A stretch of 64,000 bases of DNA, from contig JAFRJK010000001.1 of NCBI GenBank assembly GCA_017432305.1, forward strand, positions 103,820 to 167,819, in the 5' to 3' direction. The position numbers were made by a program, and so were the translations under genes. How positions within the stretch are numbered: the stretch's first letter is position 1; every line of letters begins with the position of its first letter. Below the pieces are notes generated by a model that saw only the letters and a program-made list of their open reading frames with translations, did no database searches and was not told the origin of the DNA. Of this stretch, positions 6,317 through 14,709 are shown one piece after another. This DNA comes from Candidatus Saccharimonadota bacterium (lineage in GTDB: Bacteria; Patescibacteriota; Saccharimonadia; Saccharimonadales; Saccharimonadaceae).

Positions 6317-6523
6317 TTGGATTTTTGGAGGGGTGGGATGTATGAATACAGTGGCGGTATTCAAGTTCGTGTATCAAAAGGCTATTGGTGGAGGCCATCT
6401 ACCGCTGGCGTTAGTACTGCTCATAACCTTGCTACTGGCCTTAGCGGTAATGGTACTGCTTATTTTTGGCTACCAGGTGGCGACCCGAAAGGTTTGGGGT
6501 ATTCTATCCGTTACGGAGTTTGA
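6317..6523 (+). CDS. Variable FISUMP-like cassette 8 (TTG-headed, complete)
   Basis: LDFWRGGMYEYSGGIQVRVS, KGYWWRPSTAGVSTAHNL and GLGYSIRYGV then TGA. The tail Cys is Tyr. The flank GGTGTTCTCTTG recurs before cassette 14. No ribosome binding site, no signal peptide. Confidence 0.65.
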   Translation: MDFWRGGMYEYSGGIQVRVSKGYWWRPSTAGVSTAHNLATGLSGNGTAYFWLPGGDPKGLGYSIRYGV

Positions 6524-6539
6524 GTCTATAAGCAACGGA
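6506..6539. repeat. Tail-to-tail cassette junction (cassettes 8/9)
   Basis: ATCCGTTACGG and GCAACGGAC in inverted orientation separated by about 15 bp; a looser version of the palindrome seen at the other junctions. Confidence 0.7.
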
Positions 6540-6735
6540 CAAGATACCCATGGCCAGAATAATCGCTGCCTGAGACATACACGGCTCCGCTATTTGCAGG
6601 AAAAGTATTCAATAGACCAGATAAGCCTGACTGCGCAAAAGTAAAAGCACCAGTCCAGAAGCGTCCACTATTAGTTCGACTATAAACTTTGCCACTTCCT
6701 GCTACCTCATACATTCCACCCCTCCAAAAATCCAA
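6526..6735 (-). CDS. Variable FISUMP-like cassette 9 (TTG-headed, complete)
   Basis: LDFWRGGMYEVAGSGKVYSR, NSGRFWTGAFTFAQSGLSGL and YSGHGYLVRCL then TAG. The head has the AACCGTTG flank. It forms an inverted pair with cassette 10. Confidence 0.65.
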   Translation of the reverse strand: MDFWRGGMYEVAGSGKVYSRTNSGRFWTGAFTFAQSGLSGLLNTFPANSGAVYVSGSDYSGHGYLVRCL

Positions 6736-6800
6736 CGGTTAACCAAAAAACAAATATCCTTGTCTTAATAATGCTCTGTTAGGATTTTTGGAGGGGTGGG
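6716..6800. repeat. Head-to-head cassette linker (cassettes 9/10)
   Basis: Same two half-flanks as the linker at 5209 but in opposite order: CCGTTGG-type arm at left and the AATGCTCTGTTAG stop arm at right. Confidence 0.8.
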
Positions 6801-6998
6801 GCTTATTATAAAGGTGGAGTTTGGGATCCTGATAAAGATTTTCGTGCTTGGATAGGTTATGTCGATAATTCGTATGGAGATACTCATGGGCTATATGCAA
6901 ACATATCTTCGCAAACCACCACTGGTACAGGCGGAGTTTGGCTGGAAGACCGATATGCAGGTAGGGGGCTAGGATATCTCATCCGTTGCGTAAGCTAG
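6783..6998 (+). other. Variable FISUMP-like cassette 10, no start codon
   Basis: DFWRGGAYYKGGVWDPDKDF, RAWIGYVDNSYGDTHGLYAN and GRGLGYLIRCVS then TAG. TAG also directly precedes the GAT codon. The downstream flank GCTAGGTTTAGTGTTTATGA resembles the sequence at 46240. Confidence 0.75.
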
Positions 6999-7028
6999 GT
7001 TTAGTGTTTATGATTTTTCAACCACCCC

Positions 7029-7057
7029 TTGCAAAAACAGGGAATATGTGCTAAAAT
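7029..7057 (+). promoter_or_regulatory. Promoter of rpsB-tsf
   Basis: TTGCAA and TAAAAT with a 17-bp spacer and an upstream TGTGC. Confidence 0.7.
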
Positions 7058-7082
7058 AAAGAAGTTATTAATTTTAATGAAA

Positions 7083-7116
7083 CAGCTTCGCCACGTTTTC
7101 CTGACGAAAAGGCGAA
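7083..7116 (+). promoter_or_regulatory. rpsB leader hairpin
   Basis: CTTCGCC and GGCGAAG form a perfect stem in the leader just before the ribosome binding site; a possible autoregulatory S2 site. Confidence 0.45.
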
Positions 7117-7134
7117 GTGAAGGGAAAGGAAAAC

Positions 7135-7821
7135 ATGTCTGCTAATATTGACATGAAAGCTCTCCTTGAAGCGGGAGCACACTTTGGTCATAAGACCAGT
7201 CGTTGGCATCCGAAAATGGCGCCTTATATTCACAGCAAACGCCAAGATGCTCATATTATCAACCTCGAGAAAACCGTTGAAGGCCTCGAAAAAGCTCTAG
7301 CTAAGACTGCTGATGTAGTTAAAAGCGGTAAAAAAGTTCTCTTTGTTGGTACTAAAAAACAAGTAAAAGAAATCGTAAAAACCGCAGCTGAATCTGTTGA
7401 AATGCCTTATGTAACGGTCCGTTGGGTTGGTGGCGCTCTTACGAACGTTGAAACCGTTAACCGCCAAATTAAAAAGGTAAAAGATCTTGAGCGTAAAATG
7501 AAGAACGGCGAACTTGAAGCTCGTTATTCTAAACTCGAAGTTCAAAGATTCCAAGAAGAAATTGACACGTTAAACGAACGCTACGGCGGTATTAAAGACA
7601 TGAACGAACAACCATCTCTCGTTATTGTGGTTGATGTTCCTGAAGACAAAAATGCCGTAAAAGAAGCAAAAACTCTTGGTATCCCGGTAGTTGCACTTTG
7701 TGATACAAACGTCGATCCAAGTAATATTGACTTCGTTATCCCAGCAAATGACGATTCAGTCAAAGCAACAAAACTCATTCTCGACTACTTTGTCGAGGCA
7801 ATTAAAGGCGCAAGAAAATAA
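7135..7821 (+). CDS. rpsB: 30S ribosomal protein S2
   Basis: The 228-residue product has the S2 signatures ALLEAGAHFGHKTSRWHPKM at the N-terminus, GKKVLFVGTKKQVKEIVKTA, the coiled-coil region RQIKKVKDLERKMKNGELEA, and VVVDVPEDKNAVKEAKTLGI-PVVALCDTNVDPSNIDFVIPAND. It binds the 30S head-body junction and recruits S1 where present. I prefer the ATG at 7135, which follows GGGAAAGG, over an upstream GTG at 7117. It is co-transcribed with tsf, the usual arrangement. Confidence 0.97.
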   Translation: MSANIDMKALLEAGAHFGHKTSRWHPKMAPYIHSKRQDAHIINLEKTVEGLEKALAKTADVVKSGKKVLFVGTKKQVKEIVKTAAESVEMPYVTVRWVGGALTNVETVNRQIKKVKDLERKMKNGELEARYSKLEVQRFQEEIDTLNERYGGIKDMNEQPSLVIVVDVPEDKNAVKEAKTLGIPVVALCDTNVDPSNIDFVIPANDDSVKATKLILDYFVEAIKGARK

Positions 7822-7837
7822 TTTATAGGAGGCTCCC

Positions 7838-8431
7838 ATGGCGGGAAAAATTGATATTGAAACCATTAAAAAATTAAAAGAACTTTCTGGCGTTGGGCTT
7901 ACTGACGCAAAGAACGCCCTCGTCGAAGCTGGTGGTGATTTTGATAAAGCTCTCGAAGCTATGAGAAAGAAAGGCTTAACTAAAGCCGAAAAACGTGGCG
8001 ATCGTGAAACTCGTGAAGGTTTAATTGACTCTTATGTCCATGATGGTCGTATTGGTGCAATCATCGAAGTTAACTGTGAAACTTCTTTCGTCGCAAAAAC
8101 TGATGAATTTAAAGACCTCGCTCATAAACTCGCAATGCAAGTTGCATCGATGGCTCCACTTTACGTTTCTGAAGAAGATATTCCTGAGGTTGACAAAAAG
8201 GCTAAAATGAAGGAATTAGAAGCTAACTTTAAAGGCCCAGAAAAAATGAAGGAACAAATTCTTGGTGGCCAAATGAAGAAAGCTTTTGCAGATAAGGTCT
8301 TAATGTCTCAACCTTATATTCTCGACGATACAAAAACCGTCGCTGACTTCATTAAAGACAACATCGCAAAAACTGGTGAGAATATCACCGTCAAACAATT
8401 CAAGAGAATCGAGCTCGGCGTCACCGAGTAA
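7838..8431 (+). CDS. tsf: Elongation factor Ts
   Basis: The 197-residue product begins with the UBA-like domain and diagnostic TIKKLKELSGVGLTDAKNALVEAGGDFDKALEAMRKKGL, followed by INV-type core segments GAIIEVNCETSFVAKTDEFK and LAMQVAS. EF-Ts exchanges GDP for GTP on EF-Tu. It is shorter than the E. coli protein (283) and close to the short bacterial type. RBS TAGGAGG sits before the ATG. Its last codons (ACC GAG TAA) form the first bases of a tandem structured repeat. Confidence 0.97.
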   Translation: MAGKIDIETIKKLKELSGVGLTDAKNALVEAGGDFDKALEAMRKKGLTKAEKRGDRETREGLIDSYVHDGRIGAIIEVNCETSFVAKTDEFKDLAHKLAMQVASMAPLYVSEEDIPEVDKKAKMKELEANFKGPEKMKEQILGGQMKKAFADKVLMSQPYILDDTKTVADFIKDNIAKTGENITVKQFKRIELGVTE

Positions 8432-8503
8432 GGAGTCCGAGAGAAAGTAAATTTATTTACTTTATCGAGGCGACGCAACTCGGAAAACTCGCAGTACGAG
8501 ATT
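8423..8503 (+). repeat. Structured hairpin repeat, copy 2
   Basis: Period 81 bp with copy 3. CCGAGT pairs with ACTCGG around AAGGAGTCCGAG, an AT hairpin (AAAGTAAATTTATTTACTTT) and CGAGGCGACGCA. It includes the tsf stop codon. Confidence 0.8.
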
Positions 8504-8581
8504 ACCGAGTAGGGAGTCCGAGAGAAAGTAAATTTATTTACTTTATCGAGGCGACGCAACTCGGAAAACTCGCGAAGCGAG
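8504..8581 (+). repeat. Structured hairpin repeat, copy 3
   Basis: Near-identical tandem copy of 8423-8503, diverging only at its right end (CTCGCGAAGCGAG, itself an inverted repeat). Lies between tsf and a 31-codon peptide gene. Confidence 0.8.
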
Positions 8582-8618
8582 CTAAGTGATTTTTGTTACA
8601 TAGTGATATAATAGTGTT

Positions 8619-8714
8619 ATGTCACCATCCCCGATTTTCAACCCCTATCTCTTCACGATTCTTCTTGCCATTCTTGTCCTGTATGTATATTACGCCACCC
8701 ATAATAAAAAGTAG
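8619..8714 (+). CDS. 31-residue single-pass membrane peptide
   Basis: ATG at 8619 lies exactly 6 nt after TATAAT (8607-8612), the leaderless arrangement of many genes here. The peptide MSPSPIFNPYLF-TILLAILVLYVYYATHNKK has one hydrophobic helix and a positive tail. It ends 17 bp before the M50 protease gene, which has its own -10 box. It could be a small membrane protein or regulatory peptide of the protease. Its reality rests on the promoter spacing and composition. Confidence 0.5.
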   Translation: MSPSPIFNPYLFTILLAILVLYVYYATHNKK

Positions 8715-8731
8715 TATGCTATAATATTTTT

Positions 8732-10099
8732 ATGGATATATTTTTTGGAGTTTTAGTCGGAATACTTGTTTTAACTTTGGTCGTTACGATTCATGAATTC
8801 GGCCATTTTATTATTGCAAAGAAAAATGGTGTCAGAGTTAATGAATTTGGGATTGGTTTCCCGCCGAAAGCAAAAACCTGGCTTCATATCCCTGCAAAGG
8901 AAGCTAAAAACTATTGTAAAAAATTCAAATTCGACGACGTAAAAACCGAAAAAATTCTTAAAAAATCCGAGAAAAAACTAGCCTCGAAGAAGGGTAAAGA
9001 TAGTTGGCTTTGGATTCCATTACCGAGAGATGAATGGTTTGAAGAAGTTGATAATGAAGTCGTCCCAAAAACCCAAAAATACCTTATTTTTAGCTTAAAT
9101 CTTCTTCCAATCGGTGGTTTCTGCCAGATGGATGGCGAGTCTAATACCGATACAAAAAAGGGAACTTTCGGGGCAGCAAGTTTTTGGAGTAAAACGAAAA
9201 TTTTATTTGCCGGCGTTGCGATGAACTGGCTTCTCGCTTTTGTGATTTTTACAGTTTTGGCTTGGGTTGGAATGCCAGAAATGTTCAGCAACCAATATCG
9301 CGTCAAAGACGATTCAATTGCCGTCGGGGAAGCAATTATTACCGTTAAAAACGTCGTTGATGACTCCCCGGCAAAAGCTGGAAATTTTGAAGTTGGGGAC
9401 ATAATTTTAGAAGCAACCGAAACTGAAAACGGAAAAAACATAAAAGTCGTTTCCGCTACCGCTTTAACCGATTTTAATAACGAAAATGCTGGGAAAGAAG
9501 TCGAATATAAAATTAAACGAAAAACCGGCGAAGAAGAAACCGAATTAACTTTAAAAACGACCTTAAACAGCCTTGACTCAAATTACCGCCTTGGTATCTC
9601 TATGGGTCAAACCGGTCAAGTACTTTACCGCTCAACTTGGTCTGCTCCGATTGTCGGAGCTGTCACAACCGTCCAACTCACTGGCGAAACTTACCGCGGC
9701 ATCGGAACGCTTTTCGGAAATATTTTCTCTGGTATTGCAAAACAATTTAGTCCAGACGAATCGGTGCGTGCCGAGGGGAAAGATAGCATCAAATCCGCTG
9801 GTGACTCCGTCTCTGGTCCAGTCGGAATTATTGGCGTCCTTTTCCCAGCCATCACCCAAACTGGCCTTATAAACGTGCTCTTCTTAATGGCAATCATCTC
9901 AATCTCGCTTGCCTGTATGAACGTCCTTCCAATTCCAGCTCTAGATGGTGGGCGTTGGCTTCTAATTGCAATCTTTAAAGCCCTTCATCGTCCACTCGAT
10001 CCTGAAACTGAAAACAAAATCGTCAGCCGAGCCTTCACAATTCTCCTAATTCTTGCCGCAATTATCACCGTTCTCGATGTCATAAAAATCGTAAGGTAA
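8732..10099 (+). CDS. rseP: RseP-type site-2 zinc metalloprotease (M50) with PDZ domain
   Basis: The 455-residue membrane protein starts with a TM helix carrying the zinc motif HEFGHF (residues 21-26) and ends with TM helices including MNVLPIPALDGG, the third zinc ligand region. A PDZ-like domain lies around residues 200-290 (VVDDSPAKAGNFEVGDIILEA). Such proteases cut substrates within the membrane. There is a long charged insertion at about residues 50-115 compared with classical RseP. ATG is 6 nt after TATAAT (8720-8725). The CPBP protease gene follows after 2 bp. Confidence 0.92.
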   Translation: MDIFFGVLVGILVLTLVVTIHEFGHFIIAKKNGVRVNEFGIGFPPKAKTWLHIPAKEAKNYCKKFKFDDVKTEKILKKSEKKLASKKGKDSWLWIPLPRDEWFEEVDNEVVPKTQKYLIFSLNLLPIGGFCQMDGESNTDTKKGTFGAASFWSKTKILFAGVAMNWLLAFVIFTVLAWVGMPEMFSNQYRVKDDSIAVGEAIITVKNVVDDSPAKAGNFEVGDIILEATETENGKNIKVVSATALTDFNNENAGKEVEYKIKRKTGEEETELTLKTTLNSLDSNYRLGISMGQTGQVLYRSTWSAPIVGAVTTVQLTGETYRGIGTLFGNIFSGIAKQFSPDESVRAEGKDSIKSAGDSVSGPVGIIGVLFPAITQTGLINVLFLMAIISISLACMNVLPIPALDGGRWLLIAIFKALHRPLDPETENKIVSRAFTILLILAAIITVLDVIKIVR

Positions 10100-10101
10100 C
10101 A

Positions 10102-10827
10102 ATGGAAAAGGTGGATAAATCCAAAAAATTTAATTGGCGCCTAGTCGGAAAAATCGCCGTTTTAGTCCTTTGGGTTGGGGTAGCTTGTATTGCAGTCCAA
10201 TATATTGTTGGCTATCCACTGCTCTGGATTTTAGGAAAAGAAACTTTTACCACTCCACTTTGGACAACAATTTACAGCGCCCTAACTTACATCGTTACAG
10301 CCCTAGTCGTTATCTTTATCCCGAAAAAAATTAAGAAAAATTGGGGAACAACGCGCATAGAGCTCGGGCTATCTAACCTTCCGACTTTTGTTGATATCGG
10401 ACTTGGTCTTCTTGGGTTTATTGCCACAATTCTAATTTCCGCCTTTGTCACAAATATTATGAGCGGGTTTGATTGGTTTGATGCGAATCAAGCCCAAAAT
10501 ATTGGCTACAACGTCTTAAATACCGGCTTTGACCGCATTGTTGCATTTCTCGCACTCGTCGTATTTGCGCCTATCGCCGAAGAAATCATCTTCCGTGGTT
10601 GGCTCTATGGAAAACTTCGCAAAACCATCGCTGCCCCAGCCGCAATCATCCTAGTTTCATTCCTTTTCGGTTTTCTTCACGGACAACTCAATGTCGGGAT
10701 AACTGTAGGGATTATGAGCATCGCTATGTGTGTCGAACGAGAAATGACCGGCACGATTTATGCCAGCATTCTCACTCACATGATTAAAAATGGTATTGCT
10801 TTTTGGATTATTTATGTTTTAACTTAA
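10102..10827 (+). CDS. CPBP-family intramembrane metalloprotease
   Basis: The 241-residue protein has six or more hydrophobic segments and the CPBP/Abi motifs: EEIIFRGWLYGKLR at about residue 159, FLFGFLHG at about 187, and a third motif with a His near the C-terminus (SILTHMIKNGIAF). The Glu-Glu and His residues are the predicted catalytic/metal ligands. Family members include CAAX prenyl proteases and bacteriocin-immunity proteins. Substrate unknown. It is translationally coupled to the M50 protease and overlaps convergent frr by 4 bp. Confidence 0.9.
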   Translation: MEKVDKSKKFNWRLVGKIAVLVLWVGVACIAVQYIVGYPLLWILGKETFTTPLWTTIYSALTYIVTALVVIFIPKKIKKNWGTTRIELGLSNLPTFVDIGLGLLGFIATILISAFVTNIMSGFDWFDANQAQNIGYNVLNTGFDRIVAFLALVVFAPIAEEIIFRGWLYGKLRKTIAAPAAIILVSFLFGFLHGQLNVGITVGIMSIAMCVEREMTGTIYASILTHMIKNGIAFWIIYVLT

Positions 10828-11366
10828 ATTTTCATAATTTCAGCTTCTTTATCGCTGAAAGCTTTTTCGATTTTATCATTGAATTCTTTTGTTAAATCAT
10901 CAATTTCTTTTTCACCGCGTTTCTTCACATCTTCTGGAAGTTCCGCGCCTTTTAATTCTTTTCTAGCGTCTTCGCGTACGTTTCTAATTCCAACTTTTGC
11001 TTCCTCAACTTTCGATGAAGCAGTCTTAACAATTTCTTTTCTACGCTCCTCAGTAAGTGGTGGAACTGGCACGCGAATCACACGCCCATCATCCGATGGA
11101 TTAAGCCCTAAGGTCTGATCTGCACGAATTGCCGAAGAAATATTTGCGATAGTTGAAGGATCAAAAGGTGTAACAAGAAGCATTGTCGCATCCGAAACTG
11201 TCACGTTTGCAACTTGGTTCAAAGGCATATATTGGCCGTAAGCCTCGACTTTCACGCCCATAATCATATCTGGATGTGCGCGCCCAGTACGGACTTTCGC
11301 CATTTCGCCATTAAAACGCTCAACGACCGCTTCCATTGCTTTACGATATTCTTTAGAATCAAACAT
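10824..11366 (-). CDS. frr: Ribosome recycling factor
   Basis: The 180-residue product has the RRF pattern: KAMEAVVERFNGEMAKVRTGRAHPDMIMGVKVEAYGQYMPLNQ, VTPFDPSTIANISSAIRAD, GRVIRVPVPPLTEERRKEIVK and the final alpha-helical IDDLTKEFNDKIEKAFSDKE. It splits post-termination ribosomes together with EF-G. Normal length (about 185). RBS AGGAG before the ATG. Transcribed leftward with greA upstream of it in the same direction. Confidence 0.97.
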   Translation of the reverse strand: MFDSKEYRKAMEAVVERFNGEMAKVRTGRAHPDMIMGVKVEAYGQYMPLNQVANVTVSDATMLLVTPFDPSTIANISSAIRADQTLGLNPSDDGRVIRVPVPPLTEERRKEIVKTASSKVEEAKVGIRNVREDARKELKGAELPEDVKKRGEKEIDDLTKEFNDKIEKAFSDKEAEIMKI

Positions 11367-11417
11367 AAAATCTCCTAATATTATTACCTTAATAATATCA
11401 GAAAATTAGCGAAATTT

Positions 11418-11864
11418 CTACGAGATTTCTACAATCTTACCTTTATTGCCATTTGGGAGCTCAAAGGATTCGCCAACTTTTTTACCCATGAGAGCCTTCC
11501 CAATCGGCGAAACATCCGAGATGCGGCCATTCAACGGATCTGCTTCGACTGGTCCAACAATCGAATAAGTATTTTTCTTCCCAGAAATCGAAACTGTTAC
11601 CGTCGCGCCCATCGCTACCTTATCGTGCGAAGCGTTACGAATCAATTTCGCAGACTTCAAAATTTCTTCAATTTCTAAAATACGATTTTCAATCTGTTTC
11701 TGCTCAGAACGAGCAGAGCTATATTCTTCATTTTCAGACAAATCACCGAAAGCACGCGCTGTTGCAATTCTTTCAGCAATCGCCGGGCGCTGCGCAATTA
11801 AGCCTTCAAGTTCTTTCTCTAGCTCAGCTTTCCCATCTTTCGTTAAACTAACTGTCTTTTTCAT
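11418..11864 (-). CDS. greA: Transcription elongation factor GreA
   Basis: The 148-residue product has the N-terminal coiled coil (LTKDGKAELEKELEGLIAQRPAIAERIATARAFGDLSENEEYSSAR) whose tip Asp and Glu residues (GDLSENEEY) stimulate RNA cleavage by stalled RNA polymerase. A C-terminal FKBP-like domain follows (VDPLNGRISDVSPIGKALMGKKVGESFELPNGNK). Slightly shorter than E. coli GreA (158). It lies 51 bp upstream of frr on the same strand. Confidence 0.97.
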   Translation of the reverse strand: MKKTVSLTKDGKAELEKELEGLIAQRPAIAERIATARAFGDLSENEEYSSARSEQKQIENRILEIEEILKSAKLIRNASHDKVAMGATVTVSISGKKNTYSIVGPVEADPLNGRISDVSPIGKALMGKKVGESFELPNGNKGKIVEIS

Positions 11865-11991
11865 ACAACTATAAAAATATCTTAATCTCCCTATTTTGTC
11901 AATAATTTTTTTGCTAAAATTGGCTTTTTATCTCTATTATTTCGGAGTATTTTGTGCTATAATTTAGGAAAATAATAGTGATTGGGTAAAA

Positions 11992-13221
11992 ATGAAATTA
12001 AGTAAAACCTTTGTTAAGACTTTCCGTGAAGTCGGAAAAGATGAAACGGCGAAAAATGCCGAACTTTTAATTCGCGCGGGCTATATCAATAAAGAGATGG
12101 CCGGAGTCTATAGTTATCTTCCGCTCGGGTTAAAAACTCTGAAAAACATCGAAAATATTATTCGAGAAGAATTAAATAAAATTGGTTGCGAAGAAATCAA
12201 TCTCACCGCTTTACAAAACCCTGAACCTTGGGAAAAATCTGGGCGTTGGAATAGCGATAAAATGGATATTTGGTTTAAAACCGAACTCGCCTCTGGCGGA
12301 GAACTTGGCCTTGCTCCTACCCACGAAGAGCCAATCACTAACTTGATGAAAAAATACATCAGCTCTTATAAAGATCTCCCAATCTACGCTTACCAATTCC
12401 AAACAAAATTCCGAAACGAACTTCGTGCAAAATCTGGCATCCTCCGAACTCGTGAATTCTTAATGAAAGATCTCTATTCTTTTACTGCTGACGAAGAAAC
12501 TCATAACGAATTCTATGAAAAGGCAACTGGTGCCTACTTTAAGATTTATGACCGTCTCGGACTTGGCGACTGTACTTATAAATGTTTTGCTTCTGGCGGA
12601 GTTTTCTCAAAATATTCTCACGAATTCCAAACTTTTCTCCCAGTTGGTGAAGACACAGTCTACTACAACAAAGATAAAACCGTTGTTTTAAATGAAGAAG
12701 TCTTAAACGATGAAGTCCTTGTTGACTTAGGTGTAAAAAGAGAAGAATTAGAGAAAACTAACGCTGCTGAAGTTGGGAACATCTTCACTCTCAAATACAA
12801 ATTCTCTGAACCATTAGATCTCACCTTTAATGATAAAGACGGTGAAAGAAAAACTGTTTATATGGGCTGTTATGGCATCGGCGTTTCGCGCGTTATGGGT
12901 GTGATTGTTGAAAAATACGCTGATGAAAAAGGTCTAATCTGGCCGGAAAATATTGCCCCATTTAAGTACTACTTAATCGGTATCGGTGAGGAAGGCGAAA
13001 AGAAGGCACTTGAACTTTATGAAAAAAATCCTGAAAACATTATCTTAGACGACCGCGACCTTCGTCCAGGTCAAAAGTTTGCTGATAGCGAACTAATGGG
13101 AATTCCTTATCGTGTCGTAATCTCAGATAAAACTCTAGCTGAAGGCTCAGTCGAAATAACTGAAAGAAAAACTGGCGAATCGAAAATGATAAAATTAGAA
13201 GATTTAAAGGTGGAGGCATAA
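11992..13221 (+). CDS. proS: Prolyl-tRNA synthetase, short form without editing insertion
   Basis: The 409-residue class II synthetase has bacterial-type motif 2 (FRNELRAKSGILRTREFLMKDLYSF), motif 3 (CYGIGVSRVMGVIVEKYADEKGLIWPENIAPF) and an HGTP-type anticodon domain (ILDDRDLRPGQKFADSELMGIPYRVVI). Bacterial ProRS is usually about 570 residues with a roughly 180-residue editing domain between motifs 2 and 3. Here motif 2 passes almost directly via SKYSHEFQTFLPVGEDTVYYN into the catalytic core, so post-transfer editing in cis is probably absent. -10 TATAAT at 11958. First of a three-synthetase cluster. Confidence 0.95.
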   Translation: MKLSKTFVKTFREVGKDETAKNAELLIRAGYINKEMAGVYSYLPLGLKTLKNIENIIREELNKIGCEEINLTALQNPEPWEKSGRWNSDKMDIWFKTELASGGELGLAPTHEEPITNLMKKYISSYKDLPIYAYQFQTKFRNELRAKSGILRTREFLMKDLYSFTADEETHNEFYEKATGAYFKIYDRLGLGDCTYKCFASGGVFSKYSHEFQTFLPVGEDTVYYNKDKTVVLNEEVLNDEVLVDLGVKREELEKTNAAEVGNIFTLKYKFSEPLDLTFNDKDGERKTVYMGCYGIGVSRVMGVIVEKYADEKGLIWPENIAPFKYYLIGIGEEGEKKALELYEKNPENIILDDRDLRPGQKFADSELMGIPYRVVISDKTLAEGSVEITERKTGESKMIKLEDLKVEA

Positions 13222-14709
13222 ATGGCAACTTTAGAAGATTACCGTAATGAGCGTCTTAGAAAACTCGAAGAAATTAAAGCTCTTAGGATAAACCCATATC
13301 CATCAAAATCAAACCGTAGTGAAAAAATCGGAACAATCATTTCTGAATTTGAAAAATTCGAAGGAAAAGAAGTTACGCTCGTCGGACGTATTACTGCAAT
13401 CCGTTCTTTCGGGAAACTTGCCTTTATTAAAATCCGTGACTATTTTGGCGAAATCCAAATTTTCATGAAAGATGAAGGCGAAGCTGAGCCGGGTTATCTC
13501 GGGACGAAACAAGTTAAACTTCTCGATACTGGTGATTTTATCGAAGCAACTGGTAAAATCGGAAAAAGCCAAACTGGCGAAATTTCGATTTTTAGTAACA
13601 GTGTTCGACTCCTCACAAAATCACTCCGACCACTTCCTGGACGTGATGGGTTCACAAACAAGGAAGAGCGCTATCGTCGTCGCTATGTCGATATGAACGT
13701 CAACCCTGAAGTTAGAGAACGTATGGTTAGACGCTCGAAATTCTGGGAAGCAACAAGAAAATTCATGCTCGACCACGGCTTTATTGAAATTAACATTCCA
13801 GTTCTTGAACACACAACCGGTGGCGCCGATGCAACTCCGTTTACAACTCATATTAATGCTTATGACGAAGACCTTTATCTCCGTATTTCGCACGAATTAC
13901 CTCTGAAACGTCTTCTCGGCGCAGGCTTCGAAAAAGTCTTCGACATTGGCCCAAGATTTCGAAACGAAGGTGTTGATGATGAGCACCTCCCAGAACACAT
14001 CGCATTTGAATCTTATGCTGCCTACGAAAATTATGAAGACGGCATGAAACTCTACGAGGAAATGATAAAATACGTCGCAATGGAAACTTGGGGAACCTTG
14101 AAGTTCCACGTTGGTGGTTTTGATATTGATTTAGACCAAGAATGGCCACGTATTAAATACGCTGATCTCCTTAAAGAGAAATTCGATGTCGACGTCTTTA
14201 ATCCGGATGAAGAACAATTAAAACGTATCCTGAAAGAAAACAACGTCGAACTTTCTGGAGAAGTTTCAACGGCTCGTATGATTGATAATGTTTGGAAACT
14301 GATTCGTAAAAATTCTGGTGGTCCATATTGGCTTATCCACGAACCGACTTCACTCAGTCCGCTCGCTAAAGTTGATCCAGAACATCCAGAAATTACTGAA
14401 CGTTTCCACCCAATTATTGCTGGAACCGAAATGGGGAATGGGTTCTCTGAATTAAACGATCCGCTCGACCAACTCGCTCGTTTTAAGGAACAACAAGCAA
14501 TGCGTGACGCTGGCGATGACGAAGCTCAAATGCTTGATATGGACTTTGTGGAAATGCTTGAATACGGCATGCCACCAGCTTGTGGTTGGGGAAATAGCGA
14601 AAGAAACTTCTGGTTACTCGAAGGTGTACCTGGTCGCGAAGGCGTACCTTTCCCACTAATGAAACGCCGCGACGGAAATGAGAATAAGAAGGAGGAAGAA
14701 AATGCTTGA
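13222..14709 (+). CDS. lysS: Lysyl-tRNA synthetase, class II
   Basis: The 495-residue product has an N-terminal OB-fold anticodon domain (VTLVGRITAIRSFGKLAFIKIRDYFGEIQIFM) and the class II core with motif 2 FRNEGVDDEHLPEHIAFESYAAYENYED. Motif 3 lies in MPPACGWGNSERNFWLLEGV, where the usual final G-x-G-x-D-R is altered to GWGNSER. It attaches lysine to tRNA-Lys. The ATG directly follows the proS stop, with GGTGGAGG upstream. Its 3' end overlaps the serS start by 8 bp, implying coupling. Confidence 0.95.
   Translation: MATLEDYRNERLRKLEEIKALRINPYPSKSNRSEKIGTIISEFEKFEGKEVTLVGRITAIRSFGKLAFIKIRDYFGEIQIFMKDEGEAEPGYLGTKQVKLLDTGDFIEATGKIGKSQTGEISIFSNSVRLLTKSLRPLPGRDGFTNKEERYRRRYVDMNVNPEVRERMVRRSKFWEATRKFMLDHGFIEINIPVLEHTTGGADATPFTTHINAYDEDLYLRISHELPLKRLLGAGFEKVFDIGPRFRNEGVDDEHLPEHIAFESYAAYENYEDGMKLYEEMIKYVAMETWGTLKFHVGGFDIDLDQEWPRIKYADLLKEKFDVDVFNPDEEQLKRILKENNVELSGEVSTARMIDNVWKLIRKNSGGPYWLIHEPTSLSPLAKVDPEHPEITERFHPIIAGTEMGNGFSELNDPLDQLARFKEQQAMRDAGDDEAQMLDMDFVEMLEYGMPPACGWGNSERNFWLLEGVPGREGVPFPLMKRRDGNENKKEEENA

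Noticed and set aside
8314..8559. Minus-strand frame with an internal 30-residue repeat (RRLDKVNKFTFSRTPYSV)
   Set aside because: It is the antisense translation of the tandem structured DNA repeat and the tsf 3' end, with no start signals.
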